Shown here piece after piece: positions 12,079-24,190 of a stretch of 64,000 nucleotides of DNA (positions within the stretch are counted from its first letter, which is position 1; each line of letters opens with the position of its first letter). The notes under the pieces were generated by a model, which saw only the letters and a program-made list of their open reading frames with translations, was not told the DNA's origin and searched no databases. Location: NCBI GenBank assembly GCA_022478985.1, contig JAKSZP010018541.1, positions 101,042 to 165,041 of the forward strand, in the 5' to 3' direction. The position numbers were made by a program, and so were the translations under genes. The stretch comes from Massospora cicadina. Taxonomy: Eukaryota > Entomophthoromycota > Entomophthoromycetes > Entomophthorales > Entomophthoraceae.

Positions 12079-13466
12079 GGGATTTTCTGGCTGGTGTTCA
12101 CATTTGCCCTAGTTTTATGTATTCCTTAATATGGATGGCTGTACCAGAGGTATTTTGTATGGTACTTTGGGTGGTCACTCATCCTGAGTTCCAGGCCATT
12201 CTTATTATCATCAGCACGCTCCATGACTGGCATCACCTTGCTTTCAGTTTTGTCTAAATAAGTAAAACTAGGTTCTCTTTAGGGACTTACCTTGCAAATC
12301 TGTTCATCTATTCATGTTTGTGGATTTACTAAGTAAGAGGCTAAGTTACTGGTAGATTTAGGCTATCACTTACCTCAGATGTCCAACCTGCATACTGGGC
12401 ATCAAAGGGCACCATTGGATGGTGCCAACTTTCAATTCATTTTTATGGCGATCAGAAGCTGGGCCAATTATGACCATTTCACATAAGTGAAATATATCAT
12501 TAGAGTTATGCCAGTCTTCTGCAAACCACCATGATTTACCAAATATTTAGATTAAAGTAGGGTCTGACGTGGCACATTATATTACCGCTCACTACACTGC
12601 AGATGTATGAAACTTGACTACACAATCAATAAGCTTTAATTAAACCCTGCTGATATGCCTACCCTTTTTCCAGCTACTCTAGAATTTAACTGTATCCACA
12701 GAGAGGTAAATGATATATACCCTTTTAGCCCATTCTTCTTTACAGCTAAGTCAAACTAGTGGCATGCCATTTTCCCCAGCTAAAATGAAGTTTAAAAGTC
12801 TTTATTTTTTCTGTCCTACACTACCATGTATTGGTTGAAAGTCTTACATTTCAAAAAAATAGAAACCCTTATAGCACAGGTTTGGTTAGACTGGCAGACT
12901 TTCCCAGGGACCAGAAAACAAGGGCATCAAAGATGGATGATTAGTAAAATTTTAGTTGTATGGAAAATTATGTGAGTTAGTAGCTTATAGACCAATATAA
13001 AAGTGTATCTATAATGAATGGCAATTAGGTTAGTAAAATGAAACTGGTGCTTGATTATACCACTAACCTAATTCATAATTTTTACTAAGAGCGCTATAAG
13101 AGAATGTTAAAGCAAGACAACAATAATACCTGGATGTAGCAGATGATAGATTAGGTTTATTTGAGGGTAAGAATGGTTTGCTTTCCTAAAATTTAGAATT
13201 TACCAAGCCAAATATCCAAACTAGGTGGTCTCCCACAAATTTCCAATCAGTAGAACTTAAACCTAGGCTGGCTAGATCTCTGGCCATGGCAAGCTCATGT
13301 CATGGAGTGTGCTTATAATAATAAGATCAGCCTGGAACTATGGGTGAGTGAATACCCAGAACCCTAGCTACAATACCTTCAGTACAGTCATCTATATTGA
13401 TAGATGGGATAAGAGAAAGGCAGCTGCAAGCACCAGCTACCAACCCCTAAAATTGGCAATCATAGT
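12079..13466 (+). pseudogene. Decayed Ty3 integrase fragment between two inverted LTRs
   Basis: Weak but ordered similarity to a Ty3 integrase is seen on the plus strand. Near 12225 the translation HDWHHLAFSF lies where the HHCC finger begins. Near 12430-12500 there is a region like the first part of the catalytic core. Near 12660-12760 the translation LFPATLEFNC...FSPFFFTAKSN fits the block seen as LLMAQFSYLN...CSPFFANYG in element H. Many stops and frame changes are present. From about 12900 to 13466 nothing can be recognised. Confidence 0.4.
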
Positions 13467-14294
13467 TGTAAGATGTCTGGCAGGGTGCTAAAATTCACAG
13501 ATAAAATTTTAAATTTTTAGGATCATTTTTATTGGAATTTCAAATGGGTAGAAAATAGAAAAATAGAGCAACAGCAGAGCCTGTTAGGGTCTGCTGCCTT
13601 ATGAGCTCATAAATAAATTGGGGACCAAATGGTTGCACTCGCCGTTGGGAACAATTTCACAATTTTTGATTACACCAGATTGGCATCCATAAATTCTATG
13701 ATGCTGGATCAATTCCTAACTAGCCAGCTGACTTATGCTTGAATTTTACTCTAACTTTTCCCTCTGATGCAATTTCACTTAGCAGATCAGCATCACTTCA
13801 CCTGGCAGGCAACTGGGTGCACCTACTGCTAGGCTATATATGGCTGGTCCCACTAGGTTGGGAAGGGTTTGTTGCACCCATCTATTAGGGATGGGCTCAC
13901 AATTTTTAGTGACAAAGAGCCATGGTGGATGGGCACTCTCATGCCCAAAACCAATTTATTTTAGGCAGATTCTAATTTACTTATATCAGCAGAACTCAAA
14001 CCACTGGAGACAACCTGCTGAGGGAAAGGATCACTACCAACCTCCTGCTGGTGGAGACCCCTGGCCGCTGCCACTTCCCCACACATACTCTGAACCCTAT
14101 GTAATAACTCATGAGTGAGTAATATAGGGGAAAGTGACAACCTTCAAGGGGTATACTATCACCCATCTCTCATCTACCACATGGGCAATATTGCCCAGGG
14201 TGATGAAGGATCAGCTGCCAGCTTCTTTCCCTTCGTGGTATGAAATGGGAATATCACCTGATTCAGCCACAGGGGTTGCTCCCTCAAGCTTACA
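13467..14294 (-). mobile_element. Solo LTR, arm 2 of an inverted pair
   Basis: A reverse-complement relative of 11233-12078. On the plus strand it begins TGTAAGATG and ends AAGCTTACA, so on its own strand it starts TGTAAGCTTGAGGGAGCAACC and ends in TTACA. Its GGGGTTGCTCCCTCAAGCTTACA end resembles the G LTR end (GGGGTTACTCCCCTAGACCTACA). Flanks ATAGT and CCTCT do not match, so no target-site duplication is visible. Confidence 0.6.
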
Positions 14295-15879
14295 CCTCTT
14301 CTTTAAATCTCAAACATGTTTTGGATTTTTAAGCTTGAAAAGTAACCCACCAGTTATGGGATTAATATAAAAAATCATTCATTGATTGAGCATAGGTTAG
14401 GCCATCAAGGTGAGTTTAACTTGTGCTCGAGGGGCAATCATATGAAACTGGAAACTCATAAAATATGAGGTTTAACCCAGGACCTATAATCTAATCTGGG
14501 TTAGAGAGTGAGTAAGTTAAGGGCCTTGATAAAGACCAAAGTGTAGCGCTACTTATATGTAAAGCTGCTATCAATGACATAACATCAACGGTTTAAATCC
14601 AGATCTAACCCAAAGTATTGCTTCCATGCCAACTGCTTCCACTCAGCCACTGGCCCTTATTTATACGCTCGCGTTCAGAACTTAAACTATTACCCCTACC
14701 CCTCACTAAAACCATTTTTTAAACTGTTTTGGTTTAAGTATCCATTCACAGAAGGGTGAGAAGTAAATCTCAAGCTCAGTTTCAAACTGAGGTCCTGGGG
14801 GCTTCTATCTAAGATAAGGTTTGACCCTGCATAAAGCGAATCGCAAAAGAATATTCTAGATGGGTCAAAAGTCTACCATCAATTCGGTATAATTGTAACG
14901 GTATTTGAGGGTGTACTTAAATTATTTCAATAGTACTCTCTTTTACTGTAGGCCAATACACCAAGCCATGTAAGGCTACAGTTTTATTGACATGTTTTGA
15001 TACTCTTGATTAAAAACCAAGTGACCTCAAAACTATTAAATTATGGACTTGTAAATACTGGTTGCAAATCAAACAAGGATAAGCCTAAAACATTGCAATA
15101 TTGTAACGAGCCCCGAAACTACATTTTTTATTAAACCGCATATAGTAAAGTGTAGAAAACAAAAATAGATAAAATTGACGCTTACTTTAGTAATGTATTT
15201 AAACTATATCGTCTCGTCAAATGTGCTCAGATAGAACGCCCAAGTAAATTTAATCACCCAGGATTGAGTGACCTATTTGATAAAATATATATTGGTGTAG
15301 CCAAATGGCGATTATCGGTATGCCATGATCGTGTAATAAAACCGCTTTGCCGCGAGGGGCTTATAGACACTTTATATAAACTACCGCTTTGCTTTCTGAT
15401 ACCACTTGTCCCCTATGCGTAGTTTTTGCAGAAAAGTACGCGCCTTTAACTCTTTTAAAAATATGTATAATAAAACCCACCATAATTTCTAATATCTGTT
15501 TAAAAAGCTCACAGAAATTAATTTAAGTTGGGTGTTCAGATGGTTCATGGGCACAAGTTTTTAAACAAAAGGTTGAACATGAATTCAAAAATAAAAAACG
15601 CTGGCAATTAAACCGCACCCCGATAAAATATAGAAAAGCAGAATTAGGGGAAAAACATAAAGCATAAGTATAATCTAAGAATTTCAAACGCCTTAAATAC
15701 AAAATGCGAAGTATCTAGGATAATAATTGAAGCATTCTAGGTGCTGACGAAAGTGTAAGTGCACTAAGGGGCATTTAAAAGAAGCTCGAAGCAGGGAAGA
15801 ATGGATGCAGTAGCCATATGGAAGAGCGCACAGAATCCCTTAAAAGTCAAACAAAAATGTTCTTAAGCTTGCAATTACC
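14295..15879. other. Intergenic region 3' of PEX11, CpG-bearing
   Basis: No family-like open frame. From about 14640 on, CG dinucleotides become common (for example CTCGCG, TTGCCGCGAGG, GTACGCGCC), unlike the repeats to the left. This is likely unique host DNA holding the PEX11 3' untranslated region and perhaps a neighbour too short or too spliced to see. A 42-codon open frame ends near 15421 without recognisable motifs. Confidence 0.4.
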
Positions 15880-16722
15880 TCATGCCTTGGTAGCAACGTT
15901 CGTTTTGACCCATAAACGATAATATCCCACGAGCCCTGACACCACGCCGGCGAGATGCATGTACTCAAGGTTCGATTTGATGTGAAACAGATCGTATCCA
16001 CAGAAAACCATATCGGCAATAATCTTGATGAGATTCATGTGGAAGTTAGAGATCTGCGCACGAAGCTCGTCGATAGTAGGCCGCTTGAGCTCAAGTTCCT
16101 CGCTAACCTTCTCAGAATCTTTGAAATCAGTTGATGCCGCGAGGCTGAACTTGTTCTTGACAGATTTTAACTTCAACAAATTGAGATACAAGTCGATGGA
16201 AAGCGAAGTCCACCAAAGTTTTATAGAGAGCTCCTTCGCGTTGGTCCCAAGATCCTTGTTGATGACATTGAATCGAGAAAGGCAATAGAGATCATCAGTG
16301 ATTCCGTTAACAAACTCGGATGCAGCCTTAATGATTAGCAGATAGTAATGCCGGCCGTCGATTGGAGAAAGGGCCTGGTAGGGATTCAAGCCTCGACCTT
16401 GTAACAGATAAACGAGCTTTGAAAAGAAGCCAGTAAAATTGGCAAGGCGCACAACTTTACGAGCATCTCCAAACATAGAAATCAACCCGTTGATGCTACC
16501 ATGAAACTGGTTCAAAATTTTATGCTTACGCAAAACGGTGAGCATGAGCACTGAAAGAGTATACTGTATAACCTTCATGGATTTATCTCGACCATCAGTA
16601 TAAACAAGGGTATTGCAAACCACGTTGAAATGGCGAGCCAGTTCATTTAGTTTGGTTATGTGATTATTGGGGCTAACAACCTCTCCACATTTCTCATTGC
16701 CGTGGGCTCCGTTAGAAGACAT
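15880..16722 (-). CDS. PEX11: PEX11-family peroxisomal membrane protein
   Basis: An uninterrupted 280-residue frame, close to the usual 230-280 for fungal PEX11. The family proteins sit in the peroxisomal membrane and promote elongation and division of peroxisomes. Seen here: the N-terminal block TDGRDKSMKVIQY (residues 42-54), the DARKVVRLANF block (86-96) that corresponds to the conserved R-K-x-x-R-L segment, a mid-region with KLWWTSLSIDLYLNLL (168-184), a charged linker (198-222), and a C-terminal hydrophobic helix ending LAGVVSGLVGYYRLW (257-271), where PEX11 proteins have their final membrane segment. The start at 16722 is the first Met after stops and has the context GTGCAATG. No intron is needed. 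It is the only intact gene in the window and is rich in CG dinucleotides, unlike the transposons around it. The assignment is by remembered family pattern. Which PEX11 paralogue it is remains open. Confidence 0.85.
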   Translation of the reverse strand: MSSNGAHGNEKCGEVVSPNNHITKLNELARHFNVVCNTLVYTDGRDKSMKVIQYTLSVLMLTVLRKHKILNQFHGSINGLISMFGDARKVVRLANFTGFFSKLVYLLQGRGLNPYQALSPIDGRHYYLLIIKAASEFVNGITDDLYCLSRFNVINKDLGTNAKELSIKLWWTSLSIDLYLNLLKLKSVKNKFSLAASTDFKDSEKVSEELELKRPTIDELRAQISNFHMNLIKIIADMVFCGYDLFHIKSNLEYMHLAGVVSGLVGYYRLWVKTNVATKA

Positions 16723-17827
16723 TGCACTTATAAATCAGACAGAAGAGGTACAATCGAAATGTCCAATATGCTTTTCACTTGTTAAAGTTAAGCCACCCGA
16801 TTAGAAAGCAATGTTGAAATTTAGTATTTTTAGCTTTAGAGTCCAATTTATATCGGATTAAATTTTGAAAGTACGAAGTGGAGTAAGCCTCCAAACATAG
16901 CTACTGAAAGGCCCAATAAGCGCATGTTTTTAAGCCACATTGACATCTTTGTTCAAATGGTACGTCTCACCAAAGTTGACTATTTAATATGTTCCACAAA
17001 CACTCAGATTACTTAAGCTACAGGTTTATCGTGTCAGACTCTTTGACTCATCCTAAGGGCAATGAAGAGGTCTTAAAACTGTCCTGGAGTTTAGGTTTTC
17101 TTTGATAGACTTGATTGAGAGTGCTAATAGCAACTTAATCATCCTAAATTTATACAGGCATCAAAAATTGAACCATAATCCCACAGTATAATATGGCTCT
17201 AATCTCAAGATATTCGGATCCTGGTAAAGGTAAATTAATATAGTTGATTAAATTATATTATAGTTAAGTACTACTCCTTTGTTAACCTGTGAAGAGCTAC
17301 CTATACTCAGTTTAATTATAAGTATTAATAGATAAACTATACAAGATATTTTCAAATTTAGTACCAATCTAGTAATTTTATAGACAAGTTGACTTACTAT
17401 CCTGATATCCATTAATCAAGACTTGGTGCCATGTCCTGGCATATTACATATACAGTTGCCATCTTAGGAATATTAGACTGAATATCTGAGAAAAGTTTGC
17501 AGCAAAAAATGCCAGTCTGGTGAAATCTAGTAATCCTATGGTCAAGGAATGGTAGAAACCTAATGTGGTACCGTAGCCTCTGCTACATTAATCATGATAA
17601 GCTTAAAATTTCTAGCTCATCATAAGGTTAATTTATAACTACAGTAGTATTTTAAGACTATTATATCTGAAGGAGGGAATAGTAGCTGCAATGCACACTA
17701 TTTGTCCCTATATGGAGAGATCCTAGCTATATAAAGGCTTTATATAAATGGCTTTTTTGAATAGGGATAGTCTAAGAAAAGAAAGATGCTATTTAACATT
17801 ATTATCTTTATTAATTATTGAATGAAA
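16723..17827. promoter_or_regulatory. Upstream region of PEX11 and spacer to element G
   Basis: The first 60-80 bases upstream of the PEX11 start (read on the minus strand) are pyrimidine-rich (TACCTCTTCTGTCTG), with TATAAGTGC directly before the ATG. No positioned TATA box is evident. CG dinucleotides fade beyond about 16900. The remainder to 17827 is AT-rich with no supported feature. Confidence 0.35.
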
Positions 17828-20021
17828 TGTCAGGAAGACAGCAAGTTAATTTTAGACTGGTCTTTCAGTTTAAGTGCCAAAGCACCCAAATGATAAGAAA
17901 AATGCCAGTGGCACTGCTAGTTGCATGACTATTATAAAACTAGGAGGGAATTTCACCACTGAGCACCCATGAGCTATAGTCATATATAAGAACCTAGCAA
18001 CAAACCAGGGAAACATGGCCATGGGATCCATGGGTTGTTGAAATATAGTCAGGAAGGGTGGTTTAGATTTGAACATAATAAAAAATGGAATTAGATAGAG
18101 GGATTTTAATTGAAAAGTTAAAGAAATTGACTAACAATTTCCTCAGTGCATTGTGACTGATTATATAATGTTCAATTTGGGACAACTTGTCAAAGCATGG
18201 GACAGGCCCTCAAATTTTGACCTAACCTGTCACATTTTTGAGGGAGGGGGAAATAATGACTTCAATCTGAACTGACATTGAAGGAATTTACAGCAGGCTG
18301 AGTTGCTATCTGTACAACTGCAAATGCCTGACCTGAGGCTTTACTACATTTACTGTAAGGAGAGTGTCTGTAACTCTCCTGTTCCCAGCGTGATAGTGCT
18401 TGGTGCACAGGGCCAATGACAGGGAATTAGCCATTAGTACAAAAGCTGTGAGAGCCCAGCAGAGAGTGCCAGAGCAATAACAACTCAAGTAGAGAAGTGT
18501 GAGCTTTATAATAAGTAAGCCCACAAAAGTGACGTAGTGCACAAAGGGAAAGGGGGTAAGCGTCCCAGGTTAGAGGGAACCTGGGAAAACCAACGGTGTA
18601 CTAGGGGATAGCTTGATAGTATTTACAATGGCAGGTTAATGGAGTGTGAGCTTCCTCAAAGAGGTTTGCGCACAGGATCGTCCAAAACAACATAAATAAA
18701 ACATAAGAAATGTGAAAACTTTATTGGAAAGTTGACCAACAAGGAATGTTGGTCGCAGAAAACATAATTAAACTTTGTTGGGAAAACTTGGAGTCTACCA
18801 AAGTGGTCCCAAGAACTGATTCACCATTAGGTAAACACTACCATCCAAATTGGAAAAACACTGAAACTGATTTCACTTGAGTAATTGATTGAAGTTGGTC
18901 TGACCTGAATGTGTGATTACAAAATGGAATGGGTTTAAAAACCACATTCCTCAACTAACCAAATTGAACCATCTGCATTAATTGAGTAAACCGTCCATTT
19001 TAAAACCTGGGCTGACATAAGGGGCTGGGCATTAGGCACCTCACTAGTACCAACCTGGGCATATTAGGCTTGTACTCAGCGTTGGTTTAGTGTGTGCCTG
19101 AGGTCAGGGAGGGACTGAAGCTTCACCTTCTGGGCCTCCTGGCACCCAGCCTTATCCTTGGGGTTGGTCCCCACTATGATGTCATTTAACCATAACATTT
19201 ACAATGGTTAGTACAATGTCATCTGGCCCAATGGGCAAGGGGAATCCCCCAGGGCCACCCCACATAGGGGCAGTCCCAACAGGTCAGAAACGGGTTCAGG
19301 ATGGGCAACCTGCCCATGCCCAGTTGCTGGGTGTTCATTTAGCCAAGTGGGTGCCATTGATCAATAATCCCAATTATTGAAATGGGGGTTCTGAGCTATC
19401 TTCAACAGAACCTGATGGAGGTACATGACTGTTGGTCATTGTTCCTGATGATTTTGAGGGAAGTCCAGAGTCAGTGATAACCATGCTTAATGGCTTGATG
19501 CCATTGGTAATTTTGATTAAGAAAACATTGTTTGTCACATTCCAACTATGAGTTATGCACCCAATGGGATTTGTCCCCATAGATTTTTGAGCAAGTTTTG
19601 AACTGATGATATTTTTCAATTACCTGATGCCATTGTTGAGTGTTGCCAAAGTTTGCCACTTGTTTCTGCATCAACCAAATGTGTGAACCCATCAGGCCTC
19701 ATTACTGAGGTTATAAAAAATCTTGACTTTGATTTGGGGGACTCAGCGCCATTAACTTCATAAAGTCCTTCCAGCTCATGGAGATGATGGTTACTCATGA
19801 TTTCTGCACAGACTTCCTCAATTCACCAAATAATTTGGCAGATGCAAGCATGGGAAAAGGGGAAAATCTTCAGAGAGAGAGCTGTTATCCAGCGCTCATC
19901 TACCACAAGGGTGAGGTCACCCTGTGTGATGAGTGGTAGAGCTGCCCTCTTCAGATCCTTTTTATTAAGAAATTGGAAAACTGCTCGGTCCAAGCAGAGG
20001 GGTTACTCCCCTAGACCTACA
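17828..20021 (-). mobile_element. 3' LTR of element G (interrupted by solo LTR F)
   Basis: Aligns with the 5' LTR pieces. The stretch at about 18115-18260 (ATTGACTAACAATTTCCTCAG onward) matches 28447-28585, and 18260-18353 plus 19203-20021 match 35090-36003. It preserves the uninterrupted site AATGACTTCAATC that E1 used in the other LTR. Its end CTAGACCTACA is followed directly by a polypyrimidine stretch, the complement of the element's polypurine tract. Confidence 0.7.
18354..19197 (-). mobile_element. Solo LTR of family F, with TTTAC target duplication
   Basis: On its own strand it starts TGTTATGGTTAAATGACATC and ends CACTCTCCTTACA. It matches the F LTRs at 52542, 57405, 62539 and 63440. 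It is flanked by TTTAC on both sides (18349-18353 and 19198-19202), and the G LTR at 35170 lacks it. A lone LTR with a perfect duplication indicates LTR-LTR recombination after insertion. Confidence 0.85.
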
Positions 20022-20039
20022 TCATCCTTTTCTTTTGCC
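20022..20039 (-). promoter_or_regulatory. Polypurine tract of element G
   Basis: Read on the minus strand this is GGCAAAAGAAAAGGATGA directly before the 3' LTR. A purine run in this position serves as the plus-strand primer in LTR retrotransposons. It supports the LTR boundary at 20021. Confidence 0.65.
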
Positions 20040-20089
20040 AAAGGGTGCCCCACCACCAGGAAACTGTGCTATATCCACATTTTTGAGGG

Positions 20090-20792
20090 CTTTAGGTAAT
20101 TTAATCGCCATTAAAGCTGCAATTTTTGGGGGAGGATGAGGAGCTTCTGGATGGAATGCATGGAAAGTCTTGACCAACTTGGAGCAATTTGCACAATCTT
20201 GAGCCCTGACCTAACTGTTCTCATAGGCTGGATAGCCTTTCCAAGCAACAAGGTATTGAACCTATTGACAAGATTTTTGGAAAGCTAAGATGCCCTCCAC
20301 TTCAACCTCCTCCACATTCTCAATCACAATAGTCTCAGGATTCAAGGGAATTGCCCTCTTGAATGGGGATAACTGAGATACATGGAAAACAGGGTGTTGC
20401 TTCCAGTAGATGGCAATTTTAACTGGAAAGCACCATTTCCTAAATCTTTCTCCACCAAGTGGGGACCTGAGCGTTTGCTTATGAACTTACATGAGGGCAC
20501 CTGCATCCATACATGGCATGTATTGAGCATGACATATGAACTGACCTTGATGTCATGATCCAGGAGCTGATTCCAATCTGTAAACCATTTATAGTCACTT
20601 ATGGTCTTTTTGAGATGCTTCCAAACTAAGGACTGCGTTGTCCAGATATGTTGGGCATTATTAGCGGTGGCTGGTATCTTTAGGCAAAGGCACAGACCGA
20701 TTGAGAATGAGGGGTTGTACCCCAAGGTCGCTTCATATGGAGAAAATCCAGTGGAGGCATGCAGTTCCATTTAAATATGAAAACTAAGCAAG
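20090..20792 (-). pseudogene. Integrase C-terminus and chromodomain of element G
   Basis: The frame 20342-20770 reads ELHASTGFSPYEATLGYNPS, the block after the integrase core, then a GPF-type segment (SGPHLVEKDLGNGAFQLKLP). About 20220-20330 on the minus strand gives a chromodomain-like sequence: VEEVEVEGILAFQKS, then QYLVAWKGYPAYENS, then AFHP, matching the YLVKWKGY core. In chromoviruses this domain steers integration to marked chromatin. Two stops interrupt it, one at the position of the usual Trp after NS. The upstream part of the integrase resumes at 24191 beyond the array inserted at 20793-24185. Confidence 0.75.
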
Positions 20793-23700
20793 TGTCAAGA
20801 TTGGGCTCCCAAGGACCAGTCCGCCACTGGCCCTACACCACTCACCCCCATATGTGGCCATACCAACTCCAATTGGTCATGTCCAAAAGGATGGCCTTGC
20901 CGGGCACACTGTGCCAAGGTGCAGTGCTCTGGCCTCTGTCTCCTCAGACCCTGGGCAGAGGTCCCTCCCAAAACCTCTATCCGCTCATGGGGTCAATGGG
21001 CCAAGGTGCAGCTAACCGGCCTATATCACATTGGGCCACACTAGCTCTGAACTAACCAGGGCAAGACCTCCCCAAAAAGGAGCCCAGCGCATCCACCCCC
21101 TTTCCCTGGAGCACCGCCATCTGCTGGCCAACAACAAGCATTAAATAAATTTAATTAAATAAAATGAATTAACAAATAGCAGCCTTTATTGGAAGAAGTG
21201 AACTTGAAGTTGGAATAGAATTCCAAAGTGAGGGCCCATCGGCGCTTGAACTTGCTTTGTAATACTTCCAAAAAAGGCTAGAAGAATTGTGGGTAATGAG
21301 GGGTGCAAAAGCCTCCAGAATTGATGGCAACCAGGCAACTCAGTGGAGAAATGGAGGGGAACCTCAGAAAAAACAACCAATCAAATGAACAATTTATTTA
21401 GATTTATTCTATTATTGATCCAGATAGGAAAATCCTAATCAGAATAACAAAATTGCAACTATTGACACACACAAATCTCATAATTCCCAAATGTTGCGAT
21501 TCCAATATGACTGGATGATAAGCCCTAAGTCAATATGGCGGAATGAATGAAATCCACTGGAATCGAACTGGTACTGGTAATTTAAGCACTTTGAATTAAG
21601 GCATTCGCCAAATCAAGAGGATTTATGCCGAGATTTAATACAATTGAGAGTAATTTGAAAAGGGAAGAAGAATAGAAGAGTACCAAGCCAAGGATGCATC
21701 CAGCTGGGGAACTGAGGTATAAAGAGTCTGATGGAAGATAAAAGGAAAGAGGTTTTTACAAGAAAAAGGAGCGCGCAGATAAGTCTGCAATTTATATTAA
21801 AATAAAGGTCAAAATAAGGGGCAATAGCTCCATACATATTTTATTAAGTTTTATTATAAGTCAGTGATCCTCATATCATCTGATTTAGTTGCTCAGTGGC
21901 TCATACCCTGTGCAAAACAAACTTGGCGGAATCAAGCCCAAACGCCGAGAATTAACACCAACCTTATGGGATTCATGTCCAATCACGATCATTACACTAC
22001 CCTTTCCTAAAAAAGGAAATACCGGTGGGCTCAGACCTGAAATGGGAAGGCAGGCGTGCAGCAACCAACAACTTTTTTGACAGAGGACCTTTTTTGTGAG
22101 CAGCTTGGGGTATTGACCAAAAATCCAGAGCCCCTGGATAAAATCAACAGGTTCTCTGGAGGTCTCCTGGTAGGCACAAGAGGCCATCAACTGCCAGCAG
22201 TCTGGCCCACCCCCCAAGCTCCTCATCCCCTTCATTGGAAAGCCCCACAAACCAATGAAAGGGACCAATAACATGCAGCAATGCTTGGGACATCAGCTGC
22301 AGCCATCTTGCGGGCTGCCTGGAAGCAAATCCCGCCAAGGTAAAGTGACTTTAAAATTATGTCAAGACTTGGCTCCCAAGGCCCAGTCCGCCACTGGCCC
22401 TACACCACTCACCCCCATATGTGGCTGTACCAACTCTGATTGGTCCTGTCCAAAAGGATGGCTTTGCCAGGCACACCATGCCAAGGTGCAGTGCACCAGC
22501 CTCTGTCACCTCAGACCCCAGGCAGAGGTCCCTCCCAAAACCTCTATCTGCTCATGGGGTCAACATGCTGAGGTGCAGCTAACTGGCCTTTGTCAATTTG
22601 GGCCACTCTGGCTCTGAACTAACCAGGGCAAGACCTCCCCAAAAAGAAGTCTGGAGCATCCACCCCCTTTCCCTGGAGCACTGCCATCTGCTGGCCAACA
22701 ACTCATATTAAATAAATTAATTAAATAAAACAAATTAGCAAATAGTGGCCTTTATTGAAAGAAGTGAACTCAAATTTGAAATAGAATTCCAAAGTGAGGG
22801 CCCATCAGGGCTTGAACTTGCTTTGAAGTAAATCCAAAAAAGGCTAGAAGAATTGTGGGTAATGAGGGGTGCAAAAGCCTCCAGAATTGATGGCAACCAG
22901 GCAACTCGGTGGAGAAATGGAGGGGAACCTCAGAACAAACAACCAATCAAATAAACCAATTTATTTAATTTTATTCCATTATTGAACCAAATAGGAAAAT
23001 CCTACTCAGAATAATGGAAGTGCAACTATTGACACACAAATCTCATAATTCCCAACCTTATGGGATTCATGTGCAATTGCAATTGTTACACTACCCTTTC
23101 CTAAAAAAGGAAATACCGGTGGACTTGGACCTGAACTGGCAAGGCAGGCGTGCAGCAACCAACAACTTTTTTGACAGAGGACCTTTTTTGTGAGCAGCTT
23201 GGGGTATTGACCAAAAATCCAGAGCCCCTCAGATCAAATCAACGGGTTCTCTGGAGATCTCCTGATGGGCACAAGAGGCCATCAACCGCCAGCAGTCTGG
23301 CCCACCCCCAAGCTCCTCATCCCCTTCATTGGAAGGCCCCACAAACCAATGAAAGGGACCAATAACATGCAGCAATGCTTGGGACATCAGCTGCAGCCAT
23401 CTTGCAGGCTGCCTGGAAGCACAGCCCGCCAAGGTAAGGTGACTTTGGAATTATTTTAAGACTGGGCTCCCAAGGCCCAGTCCGCCACCAGCCCTACACC
23501 ACTCACCCCCATATGTGGCTGTACCAACTCTGATAGGTCCTGTCCAAAAGGATGGCCTTGCCAGGCACACCATGCTGAGGTGTGGTGCACCGGCCTCTGT
23601 CACCTTGGACCCCAGGCAGAGGTCCTCACAAAACCTCTATTCACTCACAGGGTCAACAGGCTAAGGTGCAGCTAACTGGCCTCTGTCGCATCAGGCCACT

Positions 23701-24185
23701 CTGGCTCTGAACTAACCAGGGCAAGACCTCCCCAGAAAGGAGCCTGGAGCATCCACCCCCTTTCCCTGGAGCAGCGCCATCTGCTGGCCAACAACAAGCA
23801 TTAAATAAATTTAATTAAATAAAACAAATTAGCAAATAGTGGCCTTTATTGGAAGAAGTGAACTCAAAGTTGAAACAGAATTCTAAAGTGAGGGCCCATC
23901 AGGGCTTGAACTCGCTTTGAAATACTGTCAAAAAAGGCTAGAAGAATTGTGGGTAATGAGGGGCGCAAAAGCCTCCAGAGTTGAAGGCAACTAGGCAACT
24001 CAGTGGAGAAATGGAGGGGAACCTCAGAACAAACAACCAATCAAATGAACCGATTTATTTAAATTTATTCCATTATTGACCCAAATAGGAAAATCTTACT
24101 CAGAATAATGGAATTGCAACTATTGACACACACAAATCTCATAATTCAAAATTTATGGGATTTATGTGCAATCGCAATCATTACA
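20793..24185. mobile_element. TRIM-like non-autonomous LTR element, dimeric array (LTR-int-LTR-int-LTR)
   Basis: Three direct copies of a LTR of about 731 bp (20793-21997 including a nested insertion, 22360-23090, 23454-24185) alternate with two near-identical inner segments of 362-363 bp (21998-22359 and 23091-23453). LTRs start TGTCAAGA (TTTTAAGA in the third) and end TTACA. The array is flanked by a perfect 5-bp duplication GCAAG (20788-20792 and 24186-24190) inside the integrase of G. The inner segments encode no gag, protease or RT, only short open frames. Replication must depend on another element's proteins. Orientation is unclear, since no convincing primer-binding site was found next to either LTR edge. 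Confidence 0.8.
21492..21957. mobile_element. 466-bp solo LTR of another family inside the first TRIM-like LTR
   Basis: Present only in the first of the three LTRs. It starts TGTTGCGATTCC and ends GAATTAACA. Flanks are CCAAA (21487-21491) and CCAAC (21958-21962), a target duplication with one changed base; the intact sister LTR reads CCCAACC at this site. No other copy is in the window. It is the youngest layer of this stack. Confidence 0.75.
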
Positions 24186-24190
24186 GCAAG

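Noticed and set aside
15224..15421. Possible small gene next to PEX11
   Set aside because: A 42-codon open stretch without start context, splice signals or recognisable motif.
21998..22030. Primer-binding site for the TRIM-like element
   Set aside because: The sequence after the LTR (CTACCCTTTCCTAAAAAAGG) is neither TGG-type nor complementary to a motif I could find in the LTR. The opposite edge also fails.
22056..23459. Repeated 64-71 codon frames in the TRIM-like inner segments
   Set aside because: They appear on both strands and in duplicate only because the segment itself is duplicated. Substitutions do not look coding.
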